A DNA stretch of 64,000 nt from Sipunculus nudus (GCA_026874595.1 CM049306.1:98569642-98633641); one strand, 5' to 3'; positions 36,821-48,394 are shown, counted from the first letter of the stretch. Notes: generated by a model from the letters alone, not told the origin. Program-made: numbers and translations.

Positions 36821-39291
36821 TTTATCTTATATTATATAGGTGGCGCCATTCGGTATCAGCATATCAATAATAAACATAATGTGTGCAGACCATAAAAAGG
36901 CATTTGCCTCTAATAATTTTAATGTAAAATCAATTTTGTTCATGAATTTAACGATTCTGTTTCTTTTGTTACTGTTTTTGTAACAGGTGTACATGACTCT
37001 GTCTGCAACGGTAAGACAGGTTTAAATAATTCGTCAATAAAAAAATCATGAATTCAACAGTAATTTTAATGCAGCAATCTTTGGAAATCATCTTGAAATT
37101 AAGTTAATATATTTGCTGATTTAATCAAATTTTTACATGGTCTCTAACATTATATATTTATGTATTTGAAATGTAATCGCCCGATCCATAGTAATAACAC
37201 ATACATCCATAATCTTTGATTCCAGTTGATATTCAGAAACTGATTTAGACAAGAAAAAATAAAGAAAGTTTAAAAAAGGTTTGTATCATGCAGATATTGG
37301 ACATTAATTCATTTTATCATTTTAAACATTTTGGACAAAAACGAAACAAAAAAAAAAAACGAAACAGCGTGACAAAAAGAAAAAAAAACAATACATATTA
37401 AAACAGACCAGGGATAGCATGTAGATAAATCTTTTTGCTTATTTAGGCTGGAGAAGTCCCCCTTTATCATGGGTAGCCGTGATTAGGAGTGGTTACACTG
37501 AAGCAGATAAATCAATCAACTCATTTAGTGTTTGCCACCGTCTGCCAAACAGATGGGTGAGTTAGGTCTGGGTGAACTTGGCATTGTGGAGTAAAACCAG
37601 GGAATCTCGCCCCGCCTCGAGTTGATAGAACTTTCTTCGAAACTAAACATTGGATGAGCATTCCCCTAAACGATAAATCACTCCTCAAGCTTCGACTTTG
37701 TTTACGCGAGCCCCTGATGCCGTGAGTTCTAAGGCAATTAATCATTACGTCAGGGGAAGCCTGGCTAGTCAGTCTACTTTGAATTGTGATGTTGAAATAT
37801 AACATGCTTGGTGACGACTGTTCACAAATTTACTATATGGCAAGGAGTTCATTTAAACGCAAATGTGTAAATTATAATTTGCGAGGTTACGCCGACTTTC
37901 GCTGTTATGCCGTTACGGACATGATTTTCAAAATGACTCATCTTTTATTATAGCCAACCACTGGGTTCATGGTCTTTAATAATCGCCTGCGGTGAACGCT
38001 TAATTCCAACATACTACTTGCGACCTCTGTTTTTTTTTTGTCCGAAGTCTGATCGAAAGATGGCGGCACATATGCAGGGCCTTTGAAAAGGCTTGGGAGG
38101 AATGGATAACCCAAGATTTAATAGGGCACTGAAATAAGTACAAGATATAGCACTCTGACGACAATATCACTGCAGAATGTACCGTTGGAACCGTAGGGAC
38201 AAAGGCGAGACCAGAAACTCATATGATAATAGACGTTAACTTTGGCAGTATTTTACTTAGTAATTCGACGACGACATGTCGGTTAAGATTGGTGTTGGGC
38301 GTTATCTAGGAATAATTATGAATAACGAATGTCACGTGATCATATTTTCAACATATTGTCAGTGAAAGAATTATTCCATAAGTTATTCCCCAAGGTTAAT
38401 GAAAATCAAGTGTGATTTTAAAGGATTAACGAATGTGGATACGAAATTGATCCGTCACTGGGACAGGTTACCTTGTGTTTATTAGTATCTTTATCTTCCT
38501 ATCCGATTATACTTTGCTCCCATATAATCTTGCTCCTGAGACCAGATACCGCATTATTTTTTGGACCTATAAAAAGTTAGATGCACAGTCACGAGGCTGC
38601 TCTAGCTTGTCACATGTTCTAACCGATGCTTGATTTCCGGACCTTTTATTCTTTCAAGTTGACACGTCTTCCTCTCTTGGACCTACGACCACATGCAGGG
38701 CGAATTATTTTCAGTTCCCTTATAAACCGCAAAGGATAATGCTCTATATGTCCGATTTTCCATAGGTTACATTGGTTCCAGCATATTGGTTTACTATAAG
38801 TGAATCATCATTCTTTAATGTTTACGTGTATGTGAGGAGAACGTCAGTTGGTGGAATGAGTAAAAATTTATACATGATTCAGTCATGATGTGCAAACAAT
38901 ACGTTTAAGCTCAGATCACGGTGTTTTCACTTCTTGTTAAAAGTATAGTTATTGCAACAGTTTAATCATACATGAAGGACAACACCAAATTCAGACCCCT
39001 CTTACATTAGCCTTGAATACACGAATCAGCAAGCATTTATACTAGATTTAAAGAAATTGTTTTGGCATCTCCATGGATTCCCTCATGTCAGAGATGCAAA
39101 CTACCGCTACTCGTGGACCTGTACTCAAACTTTATATCTAAACGATTCTCATTATATCTGAAGAAGAAGAGTTTTACATATCCTACATACCATTGGGGCG
39201 CCTTTTTGTTTACCTCCCCAATTTCCTAATTATATCGAACATATCCATATAAACTAACATTTAAATATGTTATAAAGTGTTATTATACCAT
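36821..39291. other. non-coding stretch with GC-richer patches
   Basis: No gene was supported. About 37,440-37,800 and 38,040-38,240 are less AT-biased. The second contains AAGATGGCGGCAC (38058), a YY1-like motif often near animal promoters, but no exon could be tied to it. Confidence 0.4.
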
Positions 39292-39500
39292 GGGGGTAGT
39301 TGTCCGGGGGGTAGTTGTCCGGGGGGTAATTTTACCGGGGGGTAATTGTCTGGGGGTAGTTGTCTGGGGGTAGTTGTCCAAGGGGATAATTGTCCTTGGT
39401 GATAATTGTCTGGGGGGTAATTGTCTGGGGGTAATTGTCCAGGGGTGATTGTCGGGGGGTAATTGTCCGGGGGGTAATTGTCTGGGAGGTAGGTGTCCTG
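39292..39500 (+). repeat. G-rich ~15-bp minisatellite
   Basis: About 13 copies of a unit of the form GGGGGGTAATTGTCC or GGGGGTAGTTGTCC. G-tracts are separated by about 9 nt, so G-quadruplexes would need long loops. On the minus strand the 15-bp period gives open frames rich in PPDNY and ITPRT pentapeptides. Confidence 0.9.
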
Positions 39501-40090
39501 TTGCCGTAAATAAGAGTCAATATCGTTGAAGACAAGTCGAAAAGCTAAAGATTGATTTGTATAAACAATCACTGATGTTGTATGTGACTGTTAATCTGAG
39601 GTAGGTAATATAAACAATCAGATCTTTCAATTATTATTTTATGGTGAAATCGCGAAAGTTTAACCCTAAAGAAACAGTGACTCCTTGTGACTCTTACTGC
39701 ATGTACCTTGGTTACTTTGTTAAGAATAAGTCATTTTTTGAAAGCTGTAAAGTATCAATTACAGTGTATTTTGTAGAGGCCTAACGTTACATTTAATACA
39801 CATTTCTTTGTGTATATAATAACTAGTCGTGACAACCCGACTCCGTAGGCAATGATAATTGAGCTGGTAAGCCCACTTGAGTCGTGATACAAGCAATATC
39901 GAGGAATGCATCGCAGTGGTCTTCCATCATATTGCATTCATATAGTGGTAAACAGCCCGTAATCTTAATAATATACTACGAATGATGAATTTACACAAAA
40001 GAATACTTTTTAACTCTCAATCCAAACTGAAACCCCGTCTCTATGGTTACGAGTCTTTTCCTGTATCGCGTACAAGATGGCTGCGTCCAG
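39501..40090. other. non-coding spacer
   Basis: Holds a small fragment of the ACTGTGGT-ended MITE family near 39,641-39,670 and a YY1-like ACAAGATGGCTGCG (40072). No gene. Confidence 0.4.
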
Positions 40091-40508
40091 TAAAGCCTTA
40101 TAGTCACATTCATCCCACAACACATATACGACAGGTCTACGACAGATAATAGAGGAAATTACTTGGACTGTCTTGGGTGTGTCGTACAAAATTCAGATGT
40201 TCTGCGACGGAAAAAGTTGTCGTAGACCCTTGTCGTACAGTTTCAGCAGGACTACGACCGATGGAACCGTCATAGGTTTGAGAGAGGTTTTTTTTTTTTA
40301 TAAAAAATTCATTGAAGCGATCAAATATTCAATATATGTTGCACGACATATACAATATATGTTGCATGTGGAATTCTAATCGTTCGCTCTTCCTAGAACA
40401 AACGAATGAGGTGCCTACGATGGTCGTAATACAAAAGGAAAATTTCTCTATTTTCTGTCACAGACCTGTCGTATATGTGTTGTGCGATGTATGTGACTTA
40501 GGCTAAAG
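40091..40508. mobile_element. ~415-bp MITE with ~65-bp terminal inverted repeats
   Basis: The left end (taaagcc, then agtcacattcatcc, then CACAACACATATACGACAGG, tct, acgacagataatagaggaaatt) is matched on the other strand by the right end (40440-40508), which contains CCTGTCGTATATGTGTTGTG and tgacttaggctaaag. Interior sequence is rich in TCGTAG/CTACGA words. No coding capacity. Confidence 0.8.
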
Positions 40509-40768
40509 ACAAATTAACGGCGGTCGCATGAATGACCTACAACGGTAGAACATACGTAGGACCGTCATAGATAGAATGTGCGTCAATCGTTGGGCTGTCG
40601 TAGGAAAATCCTACGATTCGTCGGGCCTCAGATAACCAACAAATCGTACAAGAGTCGTATGTTTATCGTAAAACAGTCGTAAGGCTCACCCAAGGCTATC
40701 TGAGGAAATTGCCCAAATTTCTGTCGAAGAACTGTCGTATGTGTTGTGCGATGTATGTGACTTAGGCT
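40509..40768. mobile_element. partial second copy of the TCGTAG-rich MITE
   Basis: A second right-end sequence, CTGTCGTATGTGTTGTGCGA followed by tgtatgtgacttaggctg, ends at 40768 and repeats the right end of the adjoining MITE. Its own left end is missing, so this is a tandem or nested derivative. It ends about 70 bp from the poly(A) signal of the neuropeptide gene. Confidence 0.6.
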
Positions 40769-40837
40769 GTAATCTAGTCGTAATGTCAGAGGGCCAATAT
40801 GGCGCTATATAATAACCAACTTCGTCTTATAAACTCA

Positions 40838-40843
40838 TTTATT
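40838..40843 (-). terminator. AATAAA polyadenylation signal of the neuropeptide gene
   Basis: TTTATT on the plus strand reads AATAAA on the minus strand, in context CGAATAAATGAG. It lies about 312 nt downstream of the stop codon and is the first canonical signal in that 3' region. It gives a predicted 3'-UTR of about 330 nt with cleavage near 40,820. Confidence 0.55.
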
Positions 40844-41154
40844 CGGGAATTTCAGGTACACTGTGACCATAAGTAGTAAATTAACGGTACATTTCTGCAA
40901 CTACATTTCTACAATGGAATTTAGAAAGGAAATATAAATGACAAATGTGCGCACTTAATATCCTGTATTTCTTTTGTTAAATGGGTTATCGCGTAGTTAT
41001 CAGTATGTCGGCGTAAAAAATGGCTACGCTGGTTAGTGTCCATAAAGCAGGCAAACAAGCCCGAGTTAAGACAAAAGCCTGTCGCAACAAACTATGTTCT
41101 TTCCCATCAACCGCTTCATCTTCAAAAAACTTTGGCATAAAACGTGCTCGCTCA

Positions 41155-44100
41155 TTACTGCTGCTTCCCATTGAATCTCACAATTTCTCGTAGTACATCC
41201 TCCATGGCGTCTCTTTTAGCTCCAGCGTCTTTCTGGAACGAGGCTTCACCATCTCTCTTACCCAAACCTACGAACCAATGGCCAAGGGAGACCCGGTAGC
41301 GCTTAACAGGCACAGACGCTGCAGCACTCCCCCTGGCGGCTACTCCGGAAACATCATCAGCAACTTCAATTCTTTCGACGCTCTTCTTTTCTGAAAGAGG
41401 GGAAACAAATCTTGAGAGGACTGCAGAAAGCCAAAATTAAGCTAAGATTCCAGGCGTATGTGTTACTGTTTACGTCATAAATTTCATTGTGACATGATGA
41501 TTTTTTTTCCAAAACCACAGGGACCTTTTTTATACAAGAGGTGACTTGATAATGCAAATTGTAATACGACTGTATGTAAACAAGTGCTGACTGGCCTAAG
41601 TTGACATCTCGGATATTTGATATCAGCAGACTGACAGGATGGCGTCAGACAGGCACATCCGCCAAAATTGCAGCAAGATAAACTAGAAATCTGCATTCTA
41701 TTGGATGCAAGCCTCCGCCGTCGGGTGGGGGGGGGGGTCCCTATTGTGGGATGCTCCCAAAACCGTGTTTGCATTCATTTATTCGGCCAATATTCCCAGG
41801 TTAGTGTTGCTTAAATGACTGTACATTTGTGAATATTCCTTGGTGAATCTAATCGATTCTTCAGTGGCCATTTCCGGATGGTCTGAAATTTCATAAGATT
41901 CTGTTCAGGATTGCTTGAGTTATGTTGTTAACAAACACACACATAAGCACACACATATACACACACACGAATGGGGGTGAAACAATACCCTCCCGGCGAA
42001 AACAATGACTATATAAATACACAAGTGTACCAACAAAAATGGAGGCTGAAACATCCCCAAAAATAATAAAGATATAAAAATGGCGTCGTTGAGTCACGTT
42101 TTCTATTTCAGTACCGAGGATAACATAGAGCAGTACGTTCGAGGGAAAGCTGTTCAATATCCCCAGTTGTTACTTTTGTCGGTCTTCAAAACCCAATAAA
42201 CCATAACCTTGCCATCCAATTTTTTTTGTTCAAAGCGGCTTTGCTTAAAACAATAGACTAACAACCGAGTTATGGCGATATAATCTAATATCCAAGTATG
42301 GACTTGATAGTCAAATGACTGTTTCGCCCAAAAGGTGGCAGGCAAACACGTTCTTGTCCTCTGTAACCACTTAGTTCTTCATGAACACCATGTTCTCTCC
42401 CAATTAGGTCTGTGGCTTCTTGCTAATATATTACAGTAAAATATCTGCGTAAAACCATGGTACACCGGTTCACAAATCACGCTCTTGGTTAGTTCATTTG
42501 CAAGAAAATTGCAAGAAAAAGTATTTTTCAAGCATATTTTCGCATGGGGACTTCGATTTTTAAAATGGGAACCTTTAGATTGAAACACTATTGTGCCACA
42601 TTCTTAATTTTTCATTTCTCCCTGCATGTTTGACTGCATAAATGATATCATGAATTACCATCTGTTCTTTTCATAAAAGAATGAATAATCGAAAAGAAAA
42701 GCTTTGGAAAAAAATAAGGTAATGTTGTTATGATATCATAATTTCATCAGGTTTAAGGTGTAACCTTCACTTTAAAGGATAACGGAAACGATCAATTTTA
42801 TCTTAGAAATCATTGACCCAAGGGCAAACAACACCAGGATAAGATAAGAAAGCTTTGTTCAGTCATCAAGATTGAAATATTAGACGTTACTCTCCTATTT
42901 CCAGATCCAGGGCAGAACACATATGGGTGGAAGAGTCCAAATGGTCTGCAAAATTTTCATGATAGGGGTCCATGACGGCCTCACCGAAGTCAATGATATA
43001 TTTAAATTTGGAAAAAAAGGTTAATTAAGCGTAAAATCGTATGAGGCTTTTTTTTCGGCGTAGTTCCGGTTACTTATCCTTGTTCTGTAAATTGAAAATG
43101 TCTCTTTCTTCACCTGATGGTCTAAACAAGTGATAAACGACCATTGTTTCGCACGAATGCAAAATGTGGTGAAGAATTTTATTTGGTGGCCGGGGTTGCG
43201 TACACTAAGGAAGTTTCTTTAAACCTGTAAGCATAACTTTATTCTGAATTGTACATTTAAATACAGTTAAAACTGTCTTACTCCCCCGCCTTTTCCCCTA
43301 AATGACCCTAACAGGTAAAACCTTGTATAACGTCTTAGGTACAGTGGTTATCCGTTTCAGCTGTAGCGCCTCGTCTTTAACAGTTTGGAAATTTACTTGG
43401 GTTACCCGGCGGCCCACTTGGCACCGCTTCATTTCTCCGAGGACGTAAAGGAAATGTCAAGAACTACTTGTCGCTCAGGTAACCTGCCGCCTTGATGTCT
43501 TTCAGCATCGTTTGTAAAATGGCAAAAACGTTTTGTTTCCCATCTAACCACGTGTTGTTCAAGAACTTTAAAATCTAGGAAGCAAACGGAGGGCTTCTTT
43601 TACAAGAAGATGGTTTATGGATTATAAATTATATGTCAGATTCCTATTGAATATGTTTGAAATGAAACTTCTATTTCGATAACACTTAAGCTCGGAGGTC
43701 TTCGACATCGTTGTTTAACGGTATTAATGCCATAGGTTATTATTATTTTTATTCGTTTCCTTTCTTTAATGTTCACACTCTTTGTTTTATCAACAATGTA
43801 ACTGATCAACATATGGATGACCATGCACTAAACCTGGTCATGTCACAGAGACATTAGGCCATGTAGTCGCAGGTTCATTTATACTCTTTATTATGAACTC
43901 GATAACGTGTGGTTGGTTAATCAGATGGTCTTCATAGAAGAGTTAACCTCTTTTGCTCTAACAACTTTCATGTGCTTTCACCATCTGTTATTGGAAGAAC
44001 ATAATTGATTACAGCTTCAATCTTAAGAGATGATTCAAATGTTCCTTTAGGACATACATCTTTTCGACAAATTTAACGATTTTTTTAACTAATTTGCTGG

Positions 44101-44202
44101 TATATGTTTGTTCTCACCTGACTTTTCATTGGTGGTAGGCATGGCTTGTGTAACGACCAGAACCCCACAGATGAAAGGCAGCAGCACGCCTCGTATATCC
44201 AT
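41155..44202 (-). CDS. neuropeptide precursor, predicted YRVSLGHWFVGL-amide (two coding exons)
   Basis: Coding exon 1 is 44202-44118 and coding exon 2 is 41390-41155, both minus, encoding 106 residues. The donor (AAGTCAG then gtgagaac) and acceptor (cccctctttcag) are canonical and phase-matched: 85 + 236 nt gives 107 codons with TAA. Residues 1-20, MDIRGVLLPFICGVLVVTQA, form a typical signal peptide, and the ATG context AACATGG is favourable. Dibasic sites are KK30-31, KR58-59, KR73-74 and KR87-88. Between KR58-59 and G72-KR lies YRVSLGHWFVGL with C-terminal Gly, the classic amidation signal. Other products would be spacer peptides 32-57 and 75-86 and the C-terminal peptide 89-106, which ends RFNGKQQ. 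The only cysteine is in the signal peptide, so no disulfides. By family knowledge such precursors enter the secretory pathway, are cut by prohormone convertases and amidated by PAM, and the peptide acts on a GPCR. I cannot assign it to a named family. WFVGL-amide faintly recalls tachykinin (FxGLM-amide) and bombesin (WAVGHLM-amide) endings but matches neither. An open frame extends upstream to 44448, but an acceptor at 44215 and the signal peptide favour this start. Confidence 0.85.
41391..44117 (-). other. intron 2 of the neuropeptide gene
   Basis: A 2727-bp GT-AG intron. It contains a CA-rich patch near 41,930-41,970, a G-run at about 41,725-41,738, a coding-like stretch at 42905-43024 and a GC-richer patch at about 43,370-43,500. 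No additional exon consistent with the precursor was found. Confidence 0.65.
42905..43024 (+). other. orphan coding-like ORF inside the intron
   Basis: On the plus strand a good acceptor (ttactctcctatttccag, AG at 42903-42904) is followed by 39 codons to TAA. They begin IQGRTHMGGRVQMVCKIFMI and continue GVHDGLTEVNDIFKFGKKG. The minus strand over the same bases is also open (ending SALDLEIGE before a TAA at 42887-42889). GC content exceeds the flanks. No family was recognised. It could be a mobile-element fragment, an exon of an opposite-strand gene, or chance. Confidence 0.2.
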
Positions 44203-44214
44203 GTTGAGCGTGAG
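44118..44214 (-). other. transcript exon carrying the signal peptide, with 12-nt 5'-UTR
   Basis: The exon begins CTCACGCTCAAC before the ATG, directly after the acceptor gtttctttacag (44215-44226), and ends at the donor gtgagaac (44110-44117). The acceptor 12 nt ahead of the ATG implies at least one upstream non-coding exon. Confidence 0.75.
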
Positions 44215-45689
44215 CTGTAAAGAAACAAATTGTGTAAATTGCCAATTTCTGCTCTTAATATAGGACCACGTTTTGGCGATTACCAAGGGCGGCTTATGAG
44301 TTGGTTCGTCATCGGTGTAACCTTGCCTGATGCCCTGGCTTCTCGTGGGGACGAAGAGCGAGTTTGGAATTAGTATTATTTGCCCAAGGCTGGTCAACTG
44401 AGCGGCTTCAGTGTTGACATTTGCCAGCCCCGATTTGTCCTGTGACAAGCCGACTCACGAGCTGACACGAGTAATTACAATGGCGTGAATGGGCTATTGC
44501 TTGTTACCTGAATAGCCCGCGGGCACTCTGTATAGACGTGTATGAGTTTCTGGCATGTTGTTAATTTACAGCTGGTCTTAATGAACTACTATCATCGAGT
44601 TATTATGTCCCCTACAGTGTCTACATCTAAATGATCGTCACTAGGTCACAAACAGTCTTCTAACTTGCTAATGTGTGTAAGTTAGAATTTATGACCCAAA
44701 TTCGGACAGGGGAAATAATCTACGGCCCATAATCTGACAGCCCCTTGGCCGAATTGCCCTTCGTCCAACAGCTAAATTTAACAACTAAATATACAGGACA
44801 CTATGTCAAATGTTTTCATAGATAAATGTGCGTTGTCCGGTGGAAGATTCGATGAACGGAAAACCCTATAACACTTATTCCTACGGTCGACAGACCGTTG
44901 GTCCGACGACTGTGCGCATGACGACTTGTCGGACCAATGAGTTGTCGTAGCGATGGCTGTCGGACCAATACACAAGCATCATCCTTAACCACAGGTAAAC
45001 CAAGACTGAAACGACAAATTATGATGATGTCGTTGAATTATCTCCCGTATTTTTCCCTTGACCATAGCCTTTAACTGATGATTCTCCTAATTAAACTCGG
45101 TAATTGTCTTGTTTTTATTTTATATAGTCATTAAATAATACATTTTAATACTTTCATTATAATTTCAACCAATATATTATCAGTTACATAGAGTCATAAA
45201 TTTTATAAAAAGTTAACCATTTTTTCCTTAACACATAGTCTTTATATAAAGAATGCTATGTCCATATAACAAATCACACACATTTGTGGCACTCATTTAT
45301 ATGGGGTAAGTATAAATTACATACGTGAAAAGGAAGTAAAATGGGATGGCAACAGTTATGCCACAGGGTCTATCATACTGGGGAAATGCTGATAAAATGT
45401 CACTGAAGGCGGAGGCTGAGTGACTATTCTCTTCATCATTCCCAGGAAAAGTATAAGTATTCTGCTCGAGTTACGGACAACTTTTCAAACATTCAAAGAA
45501 TATTCCCGACGGAAGTGGTTTTAAACAACATCCAATAGACTTTTTATTTATAACATGGCTTAAAATGTGTCCTTTATTAACTCATTCCTGTGCGGGACGC
45601 TAAAAACCCATGTCATAAATCTTTATTTAAAAAATGCTGTTAAATATCATGTTTGAGTGGAAGCTAAAGGGTGTTCCATGCAGACGCCT

Positions 45690-46320
45690 CCTTCCAAGCT
45701 TAACGTCACACCGGGGCAAGCCAATCTAAATGCTAACTATATGTACCGTGCAGCCAGCTGGAACTAAACTTTCAAGATAAACGACTCCTCTGAATAAGCC
45801 GGTAAGCCTTACCGTCCCAGCTAAACCACACCTTACACTGCTTATCAAACGAAACGCCATCTCCGATCCAGCCGGTCAAGCTAAGCGCCGTCTCTAAACC
45901 AACCGGTCAAGCTTAATACCATCTCCAACCAGCCGGCCAGGCTAAACACTCTCTGAACCAGCCGGTCAAGCTTAACACTCTCTGAACCAGCCGGTCAAGC
46001 TAAACACTCTCTGAACCAGCCGGCCAAGCTAAACACTCTCAGAACCAGCCGGCCAAGCTAAACACTCTCTGAACCAGCCGGTCAAGCTATACACTCTCTG
46101 AACCATCCGGTCAAGCTAAACACTCTCTGAACCAGCCGGTCAAGCTAAACACTCTCTGAACCAGCCGGTTAAGCTAAACCCCAGCTATGAACCAGCCGGT
46201 CAAGCTAAACGCAACATTTTACCCTGCTGGTCCAGCTAGACACCAGAATTTTTACCATGCTGGTCAAGCTAAACGTAACCTTGAATACATTCGGTTAAGC
46301 TCAACGCCAATTCTAAAGAG
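45690..46320. repeat. 29-bp minisatellite
   Basis: The unit contains AACCAGCCGGTCAAGCTAAA followed by cactctctg (29 bp). It is cleanest at about 45,900-46,180 and degrades on both sides (gccggtaagc, accggggcaagcc, cattcggttaagctcaacg). Roughly 20 units, counting degenerate ones. Confidence 0.9.
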
Positions 46321-47981
46321 CCGAAAAATAATAAGTAATATTTATAAATTAATAGAATTCTAAATAAAGTATATAAAGAACATGTTTACGTGCAGGCCTC
46401 CTCCTGCCCTATGGGCACGTCTTATCTCGTTCTATTTAAGACAAGAAAACACAGGCTGTATCGTTTACTGATATATTTATGGAATCTTATGTACAATCAT
46501 GTACAAATAAGAAATGGTAACATATTTGCCCGTTAAAGTAATGGGCGAAGATAAGTATAAACAATCATTGTCGGATATAGGTTGAATCTTGAAATACCGT
46601 ATTAATATCAAATCGAAAACTTAAATGTTCGAAATACCCTAAGGATGTTATACAATCATTCTCAACAATCCGAGAGCGCATGCTTTCATGAGAATTTATA
46701 TAAATATATAATTAATGTTAAATTCACGTTTATTTTGAGTTAATCCATGCCTGGAAAGACTATGAGAGTCCTAAAACAAGATTAAATAACACCGAATATT
46801 TGCTTATCAACACGAATTTGGCCTTTATGCAAATAACAAGTTAAACTGCAAGGATGTCAGGGATTGGTGGATGGCATTAAACAGTAGTTTGACATTAAAA
46901 AATTATACCTTTGTTATAACGGCAACATCATGTTATGTCTAATGCAGTTCGAACCTTAAATACGAAATGTTATTTATATTCCTTCATTATCTTATAACAT
47001 ATTACACCCTTGGATCCTATCCGGCAAATTAAACTGTACCAGAGGTATAACCTTTATTTTTACATGCGACTTGTGCCGCACTTAGTGTGTACCCACAGTG
47101 ACTGCCCCAATGAGCGGTTTCGATATTTCTCGCGAGATATGAGCGTAAAATCCAACAGGAAAATACCACGTGACCGTTCCCTCATCCGCAAATTGAAGTG
47201 CGATGATCACAAAAGCCCTGGTCTTTTTTACTATTATTAAGTCGACCAACATTCCGCAAAAACAGATGTACTGTCTAAGTGTATATTGATGATATGTTGA
47301 TTTATTTATGTAATATCCTGTTATTCAGGATACCCAAAGCAGGTATGTAATAAGTTCCCTTTTAGAAATTTTTAAAGGAGTGTACAAGTAAGCATCAATA
47401 CAGGCTTACACTCAATGAAGTTAGGACTAATCAACGCATAAAAAAATAAGTAAATCCTACAGTAACATTGTCGTTTTCCTAAAGCAGCAAACATTTATTT
47501 CATGATTCTCGCCTTGACGCTGTCCTTGGAGTACTTTCCTGTCGCATCCTGATAGGTTCATCACTCCCTTTTTTCTCAAAATCGCTCGTGGGGGTTGCCA
47601 TTTTGTTTTTACACACTAAACTTCAGATGTCACATGTCGCATGTCGTAATCTTAGGCATACCGCTGGTTGACATAAATCATTGTCTTTGGAAATGTCCGT
47701 TTGCTTTAAGGTGACAGAATAAAAGTTATACTATGCCTCTTTCTACTTTGTTATCACACGAGTACACAATGCATATGAAATTATTTTTATTTTGTTTATA
47801 CGTCTTCTATGATACATTTTTCAACCGGTTAATCTGGTCATTCATGGAAACAATGAATCTCGTGATTTTACGGAATAGACAGGGTTGAACATACCGTTAG
47901 GATCATTCTTCTTTTAAAGAGCGGGTTATATATCAACCGACATTTGAGAGTAAATGATCCCTTAAAAAGTCACGCAGTTAA
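46321..47981. other. intronic DNA without clear genes
   Basis: A TCTCGCGAGA palindrome is at 47128-47137 and CCACGTGACC at 47167, both motifs seen in animal promoters. A sequence resembling the right half of an RE1/NRSF element (minus-strand CCAAGGACAGCGTC, 47516-47529) is also present. None is proven functional. Confidence 0.3.
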
Positions 47982-48394
47982 CTACTCTGGTTGGCTTCAT
48001 ATTCGCATTTCGAATTTCATATTTTCAGTGTTTCATTGGGATTTAGTTTTCGCGAACTCACCATACAAATGACCTACAAAGAGTATAATCCTTGTTGTAT
48101 TAATTAATTATATTAAAAAAAATATGTGCACAATATCTTTAAATTTGCAGGGAACCCAAGGGAGTATCGACCGAGTGGAAATTATTGTTCATTCATTGCA
48201 GATAATTTGAAATACCATTGGTTATAGCAATTTTGGGCATACAAGATCTATTATTATTCATAGTATAAATATAATTTTCCCTGACCTTCAACGATGGGAC
48301 CTTTTATTCACAATTGTTTTACTTTCTCGATAAATCCCCTTTCGCGAATATCGCGTAACTGAAACCCTTGCGAACAAAAAGACGACCACAGTAT
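47982..48394 (-). mobile_element. ~413-bp MITE with ACTGTGGT-type ends, copy 2
   Basis: Inverted copy of the family at 35771-36180. The right end is ACGACCACAGTAT, and TTCGCGAATATCGCG is followed by gaaacccttgcgaac. The left end is CTACTCTGGTTGGCTTCATA. It lies within the proposed intron 1 of the neuropeptide gene, in the same strand sense as that gene. Confidence 0.65.

Noticed and set aside
39270-39572. 100-residue Pro/Tyr/Asn-rich protein reminiscent of adhesive repeat proteins
   Set aside because: It is simply the translation of the 15-bp minisatellite, shifts frame between units, and has no signal peptide or splice context.
43370-43500. coding exon suggested by a donor-like CTCAG/gtaacc and peptide-like frames
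   Set aside because: Two different plus-strand frames both look peptide-like, which is a composition effect. No start, acceptor or family match.
44089-44448. 119-codon single-exon ORF as the native gene product
   Set aside because: It reads through an acceptor (44215) and a donor (44117). The spliced form starting at 44202 has a proper signal peptide and continues into a processed prohormone.
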